DNA of 7,658 bases from Candidatus Bathyarchaeota archaeon (GCA_020697635.1 JAEHCT010000055.1:1-7658), one strand, 5' to 3'; counted from the stretch's first letter, positions 1 to 6,162 are shown. The notes: a model not told the origin generated them from the sequence alone. Numbers and translations are program-made.

Positions 1-435
1 GACCTGCCTCTGAACGAGCTTGTGAGGGAGGTAGCGGAGATGCCCATCAAGATACCATGGAGGGAGCCGGGCAGGGACGGGGACGGGCTGGGCTGCATAT
101 CGATCCTGGTCAAGACGCTCTACCTACGGGCGCTCGACCCGGAGGTGTTGACGCCGTGGGCGAAGGGAGGGGATGACGACGACGCGTACGAGCACGTGAT
201 GGAGGGCTACGACCCGAAGCTCATCAACGGAATCCAGTGCCCTGTGCTCCTCATCCAGGGTAACATGGAGAAGGGGGCCATACTGGCGGACGACGAGGTA
301 GAGTACGCGCTTGAGCGAATACCGGACGCCAGGCACGTCTACATGGAGATGTACGGCCACAACCTCGGCTGCTACTCGTGGGAGGTAGGGCCTCTGCTCA
401 GGGTGGTGACCACGTTCCTCGAAGCTTACAGGTAA
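1..435 (+). CDS. Alpha/beta-hydrolase family protein, C-terminal part (5' end outside window)
   Basis: The reading frame is open from the first base and ends in TAA at 433-435, so about 144 C-terminal residues are visible and the true start lies upstream. The end of the protein has the layout of an alpha/beta hydrolase. A beta strand CPVLLIQGN (from about base 238) is followed by LADDEVEYAL, where one of the two adjacent Asp residues (bases 289-294) fits the catalytic acid. Then comes the strand RHVYMEM and YGHNLG, whose His (bases 358-360) fits the catalytic base. The preceding segment, with several acidic residues (GGDDDDAYEH), looks like the end of a helical cap. The nucleophile elbow (G-x-S-x-G) must lie outside the window, so substrate and enzyme class (esterase, peptidase, dehalogenase) cannot be named. 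Family assignment is fairly safe; function is open. Confidence 0.75.
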   Translation, partial: DLPLNELVREVAEMPIKIPWREPGRDGDGLGCISILVKTLYLRALDPEVLTPWAKGGDDDDAYEHVMEGYDPKLINGIQCPVLLIQGNMEKGAILADDEVEYALERIPDARHVYMEMYGHNLGCYSWEVGPLLRVVTTFLEAYR

Positions 436-508
436 CCACGTTAATACCGTTGTCCCAGCGATGGGTGGCGGATTAAGCACGAACAATTACCAGTCTAGCA
501 TCAGGTTG

Positions 509-514
509 ATATAA
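509..514 (+). promoter_or_regulatory. TATA-like box for the ferritin-like gene
   Basis: The sequence ATATAA is centred about 24 bp upstream of the ATG at 536, the normal distance from an archaeal TATA box to a transcription start. The transcript would therefore begin at or next to the start codon and be leaderless, which agrees with the absence of a Shine-Dalgarno motif. The call rests on position and composition only. Confidence 0.45.
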
Positions 515-535
515 CTTCCTTACAACGAAATAGTG

Positions 536-1078
536 ATGGATTTGACCGCGGTAGACGCGTGGGAGAAGGAGCAGAAACAAGAGATAGTGAAAATCCTCAC
601 GGAGCAGCTTGAGATCGAAGGACAGCTCGTCGGTCTATACGAGGAGTATGAAGACGGCACCGAGAACAAGGCTCTAAAAAGGGTCATGCAGATGTTCAAG
701 CTGGACAGCCAGCGCCACATCAACATTTTGCAGGCAGTGATAGAAGTTATCGAAGGCGAGGACGTGCTCATGGAGGACAAGGAGGACCTCAAGGAGAGCC
801 TCGTGAAGCATCTTGAGCTGGAGGCGGAGGCCGTTCAGATATCTAACAAGGTCCTAGGGATGCCGGTCATCAACGAGACTAAAGGGCTGAAGATGCTTCT
901 GGAAAGCTGGCGAGACGACGAGAAGCGGCACCACAAGGCGCTACAGGAATTGACCAAGAAGACGTTCTACCAGCTTGGCTTCAACGACATGGTCGCTCTG
1001 TTCAGGGAAGAGGAGTTCCTAGAGGAAAGGTACCTCAGGACGAGACAATTCAAGGAGAAAATGTCCCAAACAGGGTAA
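536..1078 (+). CDS. Rubrerythrin-like ferritin-fold protein
   Basis: A soluble protein of 180 residues, almost entirely helical and rich in Glu and Lys. It fits a four-helix ferritin-like fold: helix 1 around residues 16-39 (EQLEIEGQLVGLYEEYE), helix 2 around 43-73 with DSQRH (57-61), helix 3 around 82-107 (HLELEAEAVQ), helix 4 around 115-141 with DDEKRHH (127-133), and an extra C-terminal helix at 150-175. Family members bind a di-iron centre through Glu and E-x-x-H motifs and act in peroxide reduction, iron handling or oxidation. Here E129-x-x-H132 is intact, but the helix 2 motif reads S58-Q-R-H61 with an Asp at 57, so metal binding may differ. No rubredoxin-type Cys cluster is present. 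ATG at 536 is preferred to the adjacent GTG at 533. Family likely; exact activity unknown. Confidence 0.7.
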   Translation: MDLTAVDAWEKEQKQEIVKILTEQLEIEGQLVGLYEEYEDGTENKALKRVMQMFKLDSQRHINILQAVIEVIEGEDVLMEDKEDLKESLVKHLELEAEAVQISNKVLGMPVINETKGLKMLLESWRDDEKRHHKALQELTKKTFYQLGFNDMVALFREEEFLEERYLRTRQFKEKMSQTG

Positions 1079-1085
1079 ACGATAG

Positions 1086-1093
1086 TATTAAAC
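1086..1093 (+). promoter_or_regulatory. TATA-like box for the carbamoyltransferase gene
   Basis: TATTAAAC is centred about 38 bp before the ATG at 1127, which predicts a start near 1115 and a leader of about 12 nt. It lies only a few bases after the stop codon of the preceding gene, suggesting separate transcription. Position-based inference. Confidence 0.35.
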
Positions 1094-1106
1094 ACACAAA
1101 CCTCCT

Positions 1107-1118
1107 TCTATTTTTCTT
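1107..1118 (+). terminator. T-rich tract after the ferritin-like gene
   Basis: A pyrimidine/T-rich run (TCTATTTTTCTT) lies about 30 bp after the ferritin-like stop codon. Archaeal RNA polymerase often terminates at T-rich stretches without a hairpin. It overlaps the presumed leader of the next gene, so the call is weak. Confidence 0.25.
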
Positions 1119-1126
1119 GAATCTAG

Positions 1127-2065
1127 ATGAGCTTTAAGGACAGATTCCAGGGGAAGGACTACCTCACCCTTATGGACTGGAAGAAGGAAGAGATCAAATA
1201 CATACTCGACGTCAGCGCAGACCTCAAACGCATGCGAATGATGAAGCAGCCCCACGAGCACCTCAGGGGCCGCACCATAGCCATGGTCTTCGAGAAACAC
1301 AGCACGCGCACCCGGTTCAGCTTCCAGGCGGCCATCGCCCACCTCGGAATGCAGAGCTTCTACAGCACGCCGCAGACCATGCAGCTCGCCAGGGGCGAGC
1401 CCATCAAGGACACCGCCCGCATCCTGGACAGGTACTGCGACGGCCTCGTCATCAGGACCTACGGTCAGGATGTCGTTGAGGAGTACGCCGAGTACATGGA
1501 CAGCCCAGTCATCAACGCCCTGACCGACCTGACACACCCGTGCCAGGGTCTCGCGGACATGCTCACCATGAGGGAGCACAAAGGCAAGCTGGAGGGCCTC
1601 AAGATGGCCTACGTGGGCGATCCATGGAACGTCTGCCAGAGCCTGATGGTGGGTAGCAGCCTCATGGGCGTGGACTGCTACGTGGCGGTCCCTAAGGGCT
1701 GGGCGCCAAACGAGATGATCACCAAGTTCGCCATGGAGCACGCGGCCGACGGCGGCTCCCAGATGGTCGTCACCGACGACTTGGATGAGGCTTTCAGCGG
1801 GGCCGACGTGGTCTACGCCAACACGTTCCACAGCATGGGCCATAAGGACATCAAGGAGCGGAAGAAGGCTTTCGCCAAATATCAAGTCAACGACGAGACC
1901 CTGAAGCTGGCCAAGAAGGACGCCATCTTCATGCACTGCCTACCCGGGTACCGAGGCGAGGAGATGACTGACAGCGTCATAGAGGGCCCCCAGAGCGCGG
2001 TCTTCGACCAGGGCGAGAACAGGATGCACACCGAGAAGGCTGTGCTAGCCCTCTTCATCCCATAA
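1127..2065 (+). CDS. argF: Ornithine carbamoyltransferase-type enzyme
   Basis: 312 residues, the usual length of ornithine carbamoyltransferase, which makes citrulline from ornithine and carbamoyl phosphate in the cytoplasm. The carbamoyl-phosphate domain has FEKHSTRTRFSF (STRTR at 59-63), RGEPIKDTAR (89-98), RTYGQ (110-114) and HPCQ (137-140). The ornithine domain has VGDPWNV (163-169), HSMG (235-238), HCLP (270-273) and ENRMHTEKAV (297-306). All catalytic signatures are present and there is no proline-rich loop of the knotted acetyl/succinylornithine enzymes. One oddity: the ornithine-loop Asp (Asp-x-x-x-Ser-Met-Gly, Asp231 in E. coli) is Asn232, and the canonical Trp two residues later is Phe234. 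A biosynthetic (argF) or catabolic (arcB) role cannot be separated; no other arginine gene is in view. A GabT-like aminotransferase and an MFS transporter lie downstream. Fold and class very secure; substrate likely but not certain. Confidence 0.87.
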   Translation: MSFKDRFQGKDYLTLMDWKKEEIKYILDVSADLKRMRMMKQPHEHLRGRTIAMVFEKHSTRTRFSFQAAIAHLGMQSFYSTPQTMQLARGEPIKDTARILDRYCDGLVIRTYGQDVVEEYAEYMDSPVINALTDLTHPCQGLADMLTMREHKGKLEGLKMAYVGDPWNVCQSLMVGSSLMGVDCYVAVPKGWAPNEMITKFAMEHAADGGSQMVVTDDLDEAFSGADVVYANTFHSMGHKDIKERKKAFAKYQVNDETLKLAKKDAIFMHCLPGYRGEEMTDSVIEGPQSAVFDQGENRMHTEKAVLALFIP

Positions 2066-2103
2066 CCATCATTTTCTTTGTCGGGCAAGAAAACAGGTTT
2101 CAC

Positions 2104-2113
2104 TTTTTATTTT
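2104..2113 (+). terminator. T-rich tract after the carbamoyltransferase gene
   Basis: TTTTTATTTT lies about 40 bp after the stop codon, within an A/T-rich gap and with no GC-rich hairpin before it. This fits an archaeal oligo-T terminator. Composition-based inference. Confidence 0.35.
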
Positions 2114-2149
2114 AATGTGGAAGGAGTGAAGGGTATACGAAGACCAGAG

Positions 2150-2166
2150 AAGTTTTCAAAAAACTT
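2150..2166. repeat. 7-bp A/T-rich inverted repeat, possible operator
   Basis: Arms AAGTTTT (2150-2156) and AAAACTT (2160-2166) are exact reverse complements around CAA. As RNA it would be weak, so a binding site for a dimeric regulator is a possible alternative. It lies about 150 bp upstream of the MFS TATA-like box, far for a classical archaeal operator. Chance is possible in A/T-rich DNA. Confidence 0.2.
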
Positions 2167-2307
2167 GGAGACTGACCTTTACGCTACCACTTCCTTCCGG
2201 CAACCGCGTTCACATGAAGAATATTAACAATTATGGTCTATTCATCTATCATCTCCAATGAATCCTTGGTACCCAGCCTGAGATTGAATTCACCTAGGCA
2301 TAAAGAC

Positions 2308-2313
2308 TATAAA
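2308..2313 (+). promoter_or_regulatory. TATA-like box for the MFS transporter gene
   Basis: TATAAA lies about 47 bp before the GTG start at 2358, predicting a start near 2336 and a leader of about 22 nt. A second A/T box (CTAAATA, about 2339-2345) lies closer, but too close to serve a start codon at 2358 at normal spacing. Confidence 0.4.
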
Positions 2314-2357
2314 CGATCGTAGAGATGATACGCCAACTCTAAATAGGTAGACTAGTA

Positions 2358-3623
2358 GTGGCTTCAATACTCAGGGAAGTATTCTCAAACCGCAACATCC
2401 TAGCCATCGGGTCCACCAACATGCTCTATCAAGTCTTCAACGGTCTTTGGGAGCTATGGTGGAGCCTATACCTCCTGGAAGAGCTGAAGACGCCGGTGTT
2501 AATCGTCGGAATGCTCGCCGCCATCCAGAACACGAGCCAGATACTTTTCCAGCTTCCTGGAGGAATAATAGCCGACAGGATCGGAAGAAAGAAAGTCATC
2601 GTCTTCGGGACCGCGTTGAGGACCATTGCGCCGCTGTTGATGTTCTTCGCAAAATCGTGGCAGATGGTGGTCCCCGGACTCATACTGAACTCGATGTCGA
2701 GTCTCTACGGGCCCGCCTTCAACGCCATCATATCTGAGTCCTTACCAAAGGAGAGAAGAGGATCAGCCTTCGGCGCTTACAGGATGTTTACAAGCGTGCC
2801 TCAGATATTCATGCCGGTTGTGAGCGGCTACTACTTCGACATGTTTGGGCTCGGACGCGCCGTTAGATACGGCCTTCTCATGTTCACAGGGGCCATGATT
2901 GTAGTCACCATCGTGAGAGCCATAGTGATCAAGGAGACTCTTGTGAACTCCGGCACAGGTAAAACCGAGTCACCCCTCATGGGTAAGGACCTCTGGAAGA
3001 CCTTCAGAAACCAGCCTCGCACCATATACGCTATGTTGGGGGTCGCCGTCGTCGGTGGATTCGCCATGCGCATGACCTGGACTTTCCTCACGCCTTACGC
3101 TATAAACGTGGCAGGTCTCACCAAGACGCAGTACGGGATGCTTCAGAGTCTCGCCATGGGCATCTCGGTGCCACTGTATCTCATAAGCGGGATGATAGCC
3201 GATAGATTCGGGAGGGTGCCTATGATTCTGCTAGCGAGAGGACTAGGACCATTCGACAGCTTGAGTCTATACCTGTTTAAAGACTACAACCAGTTGTTGA
3301 TGGCCTATGGCGTCATAGGCGTCGCCGGCGGACTAGGAGGAGGCAGGCTTAGAGGCGGAGGCTACATGGGCGGTCCAGCTTGGCAAGCGTTGATCGCCGA
3401 CATCGTGCCGTCTAAAGATCGAGCGAAGATCATGGGACTCATGGGCACTATAAGCGGCGTCATAGGGCTTCCCGGGTCACTCATCGGCGGATACCTATAT
3501 GACCGTGACCCCAGTAAACTGCTTTTAGTGGGGAGCATACTGGAGGCGCTGTCCATTCCCATAATACTGCTCTTCGTCAGGGAACCCAAGGCGTCGGTAG
3601 TTGATGCCTCGGAGATTCGTTAG
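2358..3623 (+). CDS. Major facilitator superfamily transporter
   Basis: 421 residues with about 12 hydrophobic membrane segments, the standard MFS size. The signature loop between TM2 and TM3 is present as GGIIADRIGRKK (68-79) and repeated in the second half as SGMIADRFGRVP (277-288), the usual two-fold MFS pattern. A hydrophilic stretch around 192-222 matches the central cytoplasmic loop between TM6 and TM7. The second half holds a Gly-rich stretch (GGLGGGRLRGGGYMGG, 324-339) that looks expanded for a membrane helix. The protein should move a small solute across the cytoplasmic membrane; substrate and direction cannot be read from sequence. Lying between carbamoyltransferase and aminotransferase genes, it may carry an amino acid or amine, which is inference. 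Codons look somewhat more A/T-ending than in those two neighbours. The start is GTG without a Shine-Dalgarno. Confidence 0.88.
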   Translation: MASILREVFSNRNILAIGSTNMLYQVFNGLWELWWSLYLLEELKTPVLIVGMLAAIQNTSQILFQLPGGIIADRIGRKKVIVFGTALRTIAPLLMFFAKSWQMVVPGLILNSMSSLYGPAFNAIISESLPKERRGSAFGAYRMFTSVPQIFMPVVSGYYFDMFGLGRAVRYGLLMFTGAMIVVTIVRAIVIKETLVNSGTGKTESPLMGKDLWKTFRNQPRTIYAMLGVAVVGGFAMRMTWTFLTPYAINVAGLTKTQYGMLQSLAMGISVPLYLISGMIADRFGRVPMILLARGLGPFDSLSLYLFKDYNQLLMAYGVIGVAGGLGGGRLRGGGYMGGPAWQALIADIVPSKDRAKIMGLMGTISGVIGLPGSLIGGYLYDRDPSKLLLVGSILEALSIPIILLFVREPKASVVDASEIR

Positions 3624-3636
3624 GGTTATTAACCCT
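3622..3636 (+). promoter_or_regulatory. Palindromic TATA region before the aminotransferase gene
   Basis: The 15-bp sequence AGGGTTATTAACCCT is a perfect inverted repeat (7-bp arms, one central base). Its A/T centre is about 33 bp before the ATG at 3662, where a TATA box is expected. It also overlaps the last two bases of the MFS stop codon. A repressor binding here would block TATA-binding protein, a common archaeal mode of control. The palindrome is seen directly; its role is inferred. Confidence 0.45.
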
Positions 3637-3661
3637 ACCCGTTACCTTATGCCGATGGAAT

Positions 3662-5002
3662 ATGGCTAAAGTTCCTAACGTTGTCACACCCATACCTGGG
3701 CCAAAGTCCCAGGCGCTCATCGATCAGCGCAGCGAACTAGTGCCGCCGGGCGTCTACCTAGTGCAGCCGGTGAGCATAGCCGCCTCAAAAGGCTGCATAT
3801 TAACAGATGTCGACGGCAACACGCTGCTGGACTTCACCTCGGGCATAGGCGTGACCAGCCTCGGGCACTGCGTCGACGAGATCGTCGAGACCATCAGCGA
3901 CCAGGCAGGCAAGCTCATCCACAGCTGCATACACGTCGCCAACTACGAGCCCTACGTCACCCTGGCAAAGAGGCTCACCGAGATCACCCCCGGGGGCTTC
4001 AAGAAGCGTGCCCTCATGCTGAACAGCGGCTCGGAGGCCGTGGAGAACGCCGTCAAGATCGTGCGCCAGAGCACTGGACGCAAGAACATACTGAGCTTCG
4101 AGAACAGCTTTCACGGCCGCACTTACATGGCCTTGACCCTCACCGGCAAATGGGACCCCTACAAGGTGGGGCTCGAACCCTTCGTCCCCGGCGTCTACTT
4201 CACGCCTTTCCCCTACTCGTACCGCTGCCCCTGGGGCACGGACGACAAGGAGGAGTGCGGCAAGGCGGCCATCCACCACATCGAGAAGAACATATTCAAG
4301 ACCCAGGTGGACCCCGGCACCGTCGGCGCCGTCATCACGGAGCCGGTGCAGGGCGAGGGCGGCTTCATCGACCCGCCCAAGGACTTCCTGCCGATGCTTA
4401 AGGAGCTCTGCGAGGAGCACGGCATCATGCTCATCGACGACGAGGTCCAGACGGGCTTCGGCCGTACGGGCAAGATGTGGGCCATCGAGCACTACGGCGT
4501 GGAGCCTGACCTAATGACCATGGCGAAGGCTATAGCCAGTGGCCTCCCCCTCAGCGCAGTAGTCGCCAGGGACGATCTCATGAAGGACATCTACCCGGGC
4601 AGCCTGGGAGGCACCTTCGGAGGAAACCCCGTAGCCTGCTCCACGGCCCTCAAAGTCATCGAGATCATCAAACGGGAGAAGATAGTGGACAAGGCGGCGA
4701 AGCTGGGCAAAAAGCTAAGGAAACGCCTCGACGAGTTCCACAGCAAGTATGAGCCCATAGGCGAAGTCCGTGGCCTCGGCCCCATGCTAGCCATGGAGTT
4801 CGTCAAGGACAGGAAATCCAAGAAGCCTGACCCCGAGACCAGCAGCGCCGTCATGAAGGAGTGCCTGAAGAACGGCCTCATGACGCTGAAGGCGGGGCTA
4901 TACAACAACGCCATACGGCTTCACCCGCCGCTCACCATCGAGGACGAGCACCTGGAGACCGGCCTAGGAATCCTGGAGAAGGCCATCAAGAAGCACGCCT
5001 AA
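3662..5002 (+). CDS. Class III PLP aminotransferase, GabT/ornithine aminotransferase type
   Basis: 446 residues, a full-length fold-type I, class III aminotransferase. PLP-site features are all visible: NSGSEAVENA (121-130) for phosphate binding, FHGRT (150-154) with the ring-stacking aromatic residue, TEPVQGEGG (226-234), IDDEVQTGFGRTG (258-270) with Asp260 for the pyridine nitrogen, MAKAI with Schiff-base Lys289, and GTFGGNPVAC (317-326). It resembles bacterial GabT along its whole length. It also has an N-terminal PGPKSQALI (12-20) and a YRCPWG segment (187-192) that recall archaeal omega-aminotransferases and related amino-acid racemases. Likely substrates are GABA, ornithine or another omega-amino acid, with 2-oxoglutarate as acceptor; racemase activity is possible. 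The nearby carbamoyltransferase makes ornithine attractive, but that is inference. Codons are strongly G/C-ending. Fold very secure, substrate not. Confidence 0.88.
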   Translation: MAKVPNVVTPIPGPKSQALIDQRSELVPPGVYLVQPVSIAASKGCILTDVDGNTLLDFTSGIGVTSLGHCVDEIVETISDQAGKLIHSCIHVANYEPYVTLAKRLTEITPGGFKKRALMLNSGSEAVENAVKIVRQSTGRKNILSFENSFHGRTYMALTLTGKWDPYKVGLEPFVPGVYFTPFPYSYRCPWGTDDKEECGKAAIHHIEKNIFKTQVDPGTVGAVITEPVQGEGGFIDPPKDFLPMLKELCEEHGIMLIDDEVQTGFGRTGKMWAIEHYGVEPDLMTMAKAIASGLPLSAVVARDDLMKDIYPGSLGGTFGGNPVACSTALKVIEIIKREKIVDKAAKLGKKLRKRLDEFHSKYEPIGEVRGLGPMLAMEFVKDRKSKKPDPETSSAVMKECLKNGLMTLKAGLYNNAIRLHPPLTIEDEHLETGLGILEKAIKKHA

Positions 5003-5014
5003 ACCTTCTTTCCA

Positions 5015-5023
5015 TTATTTTAA
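5015..5023 (+). promoter_or_regulatory. TATA-like box for endonuclease IV
   Basis: TTATTTTAA is centred about 24 bp upstream of the TTG at 5043, predicting a leaderless transcript from that codon. This is the main support for choosing TTG over the GTG at 5049. The same T-rich stretch (5006-5021) could end the aminotransferase transcript. Confidence 0.4.
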
Positions 5024-5042
5024 CTATCTAAGTGTCGATCAG

Positions 5043-5897
5043 TTGTCTGTGAAGCTGGGCTTTCACGTCTCCATACGGGGCGGAGTGGACAAGGCGGTTG
5101 ACCGAGCCGACGTGATCGGCTGCACCACGTTCCAGATATTTACCCAGAGCCCTAGGATGTGGAAGCACAGGGAGCTGAGAGAGGAGGAGGTTAAGAGGTT
5201 CAAGGATAGGCTGCGGGAGACCGGCATAGACCCGGTGTTCAGCCACATGCCTTACCTCCCAAACCTCAGCACACCCAACCCCGTGAACCACCGCAAGTCG
5301 GTAGACACGCTAACAGCGGAGATAAGGAAGTGCAACCGGCTCGGGGTAAGATACCTCGTGACGCATCTCGGCAGCCACCTCGGCTCAGGGCCGAATAGAG
5401 GCATAGAAAGGATCGTCGAGGCGCTGAACCACGTCAACGCCGTCTTCGATGAGACGCCCACCATACTGCTGGAGAACACGTCGGGGAAAACGAACGAGGT
5501 GGGCTCCACGTTCAAAGAGATAAGCCAGATCATCGAGAGAGCCGAGTCTGACAATGTGGGAGTCTGCCTGGACACGTGTCACGCCTACACGAGGGGCTAC
5601 AACATAGCAACGCGGCAAGGGCTATCCGAGGCCCTGGACGAGCTGGACAAACACGTGGGCCTCGGGAGGCTTCACCTCGTCCACTTGAACGACGCGAGGG
5701 ACCCGCTCGGCTCCAGGCTGGACAGACACGAGCACATCGGACTGGGAAACATAGGCGAGGAAGGATTTAGGATGATTCTGAACAGCGTGCTCAGGGAGGT
5801 TCCGATGGTGATGGAGACGCCTATGGATGAGAGGAGGACTGACGTGGGTAACATTATTAAGACTATGGAGCTCGCCGGGTTAGAGGTGGACGAGTAA
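5043..5897 (+). CDS. nfo: Endonuclease IV (AP endonuclease family 2)
   Basis: 284 residues, the normal length. Endonuclease IV cuts DNA 5' of abasic sites in base-excision repair using three zinc ions in a TIM barrel. The sequence starts with the typical KLGFHVSIRGG (4-14). All nine metal ligands known from the E. coli enzyme can be placed: His68 (SHMPYLPNL), His108 (THLGSH), Glu144 (LENTSG), Asp177 and His180 (CLDTCHAY), His214 (VHLND), Asp227 and His229 (DRHEHIG) and Glu258 (METP). The stretch GSRLDRHEHIGLGNIG (223-238) is the family signature. TTG at 5043 is taken as start, giving two extra residues over GTG at 5049. The gene overlaps a small minus-strand ORF by 18 bp at its end. No repair partner is nearby. 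Confidence 0.95.
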   Translation: MSVKLGFHVSIRGGVDKAVDRADVIGCTTFQIFTQSPRMWKHRELREEEVKRFKDRLRETGIDPVFSHMPYLPNLSTPNPVNHRKSVDTLTAEIRKCNRLGVRYLVTHLGSHLGSGPNRGIERIVEALNHVNAVFDETPTILLENTSGKTNEVGSTFKEISQIIERAESDNVGVCLDTCHAYTRGYNIATRQGLSEALDELDKHVGLGRLHLVHLNDARDPLGSRLDRHEHIGLGNIGEEGFRMILNSVLREVPMVMETPMDERRTDVGNIIKTMELAGLEVDE

Positions 5898-6119
5898 CGT
5901 GGTCTGCTGGGTCTGAGGCTCGGGCTCATTGAGGATCATCCAGAGGGCTGTGCTGCACATCTCATGCAGCTCGTCGCGTGGGAGTAGCGGATACAGTTTT
6001 TTTCCAGTCTTAAGGATTAGGTCTATAGTCTCGATCTCTTTATTCCTTTGTGCCGCCTCCAGTTTTGACGCTTGGATGAGTTTGCCGATATACGATCGGC
6101 GTATGTTAACCGCCATCAT
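5880..6119 (-). CDS. Small hypothetical protein, 79 aa
   Basis: I do not recognise this protein. It starts at ATG ATG (6119 or 6116) and ends with TAA at 5880-5882, inside the 3' end of endonuclease IV in tail-to-tail arrangement. Residues 5-35 are charged and probably helical (IGKLIQASKLEAAQRNKEIE). They are followed by LILKTGKKLYPLLPRDELHE and a possible second helix with CSTALWMILN (55-64), then a polar Gln/Thr-rich tail. It has no signal peptide or clear metal site. Support for coding: GC-leaning third positions like its neighbours, a helical composition, and a TATA-like box at proper distance (6153-6162, minus strand). The overlapping plus-strand frame (5929-6141) reads as a low-quality Ser/Ile-rich peptide. 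It may be a small regulatory or DNA-binding protein, but nothing shows this. Confidence 0.5.
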   Translation of the reverse strand: MMAVNIRRSYIGKLIQASKLEAAQRNKEIETIDLILKTGKKLYPLLPRDELHEMCSTALWMILNEPEPQTQQTTLLVHL

Positions 6120-6152
6120 TATTTCTCAGACCACCAAATAATATAATTTCGG

Positions 6153-6162
6153 CATATATAAG
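6153..6162 (-). promoter_or_regulatory. TATA-like box for the small minus-strand ORF
   Basis: On the minus strand this reads CTTATATATG, one of the best TATA-like boxes in the window. Its centre is about 39 bp upstream of the ATG at 6119, predicting a leader of about 13 nt. A second A/T-rich run at 6135-6149 could serve a leaderless start instead. Confidence 0.45.

Larger units (their letters stand above)
2066..2357. other. Intergenic region between carbamoyltransferase and MFS genes
   Basis: These 292 bp contain no ORF longer than about 15 codons with a plausible start. They hold the T-rich tract at 2104-2113, a perfect A/T-rich inverted repeat at 2150-2166 (AAGTTTT, loop CAA, AAAACTT), a weaker one at 2240-2263 (ATTCAT/ATGAAT) and the TATA-like box at 2308-2313. 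Its length suggests that the MFS gene is controlled separately from the gene before it. No structured RNA could be recognised by eye. Confidence 0.6.

Noticed and set aside
1088..1936. 282-codon open frame on the minus strand opposite the carbamoyltransferase gene
   Set aside because: It mirrors a gene with strongly G/C-ending codons, which removes stops from the antisense frame. Its protein is His/Val/Leu/Gly-biased and shows no family motif, while the plus-strand gene has every expected signature.
2066..2357. Riboswitch or C/D box guide RNA in the gap before the MFS gene
   Set aside because: A partial C-box-like GATGATA (about 2324-2330) is present but no matching D box at proper distance, and no stable stems or known aptamer pattern could be seen.
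3800..4492. 230-codon open frame on the minus strand inside the aminotransferase gene
   Set aside because: Same antisense effect of G/C-ending codons; composition rich in Ala, Val, Leu, Asp and His without any recognisable domain.
5929..6141. 70-codon plus-strand frame downstream of endonuclease IV
   Set aside because: It is the shadow of the more credible minus-strand ORF; it is rich in Ser and Ile with poor codon use and has no promoter at a suitable distance.
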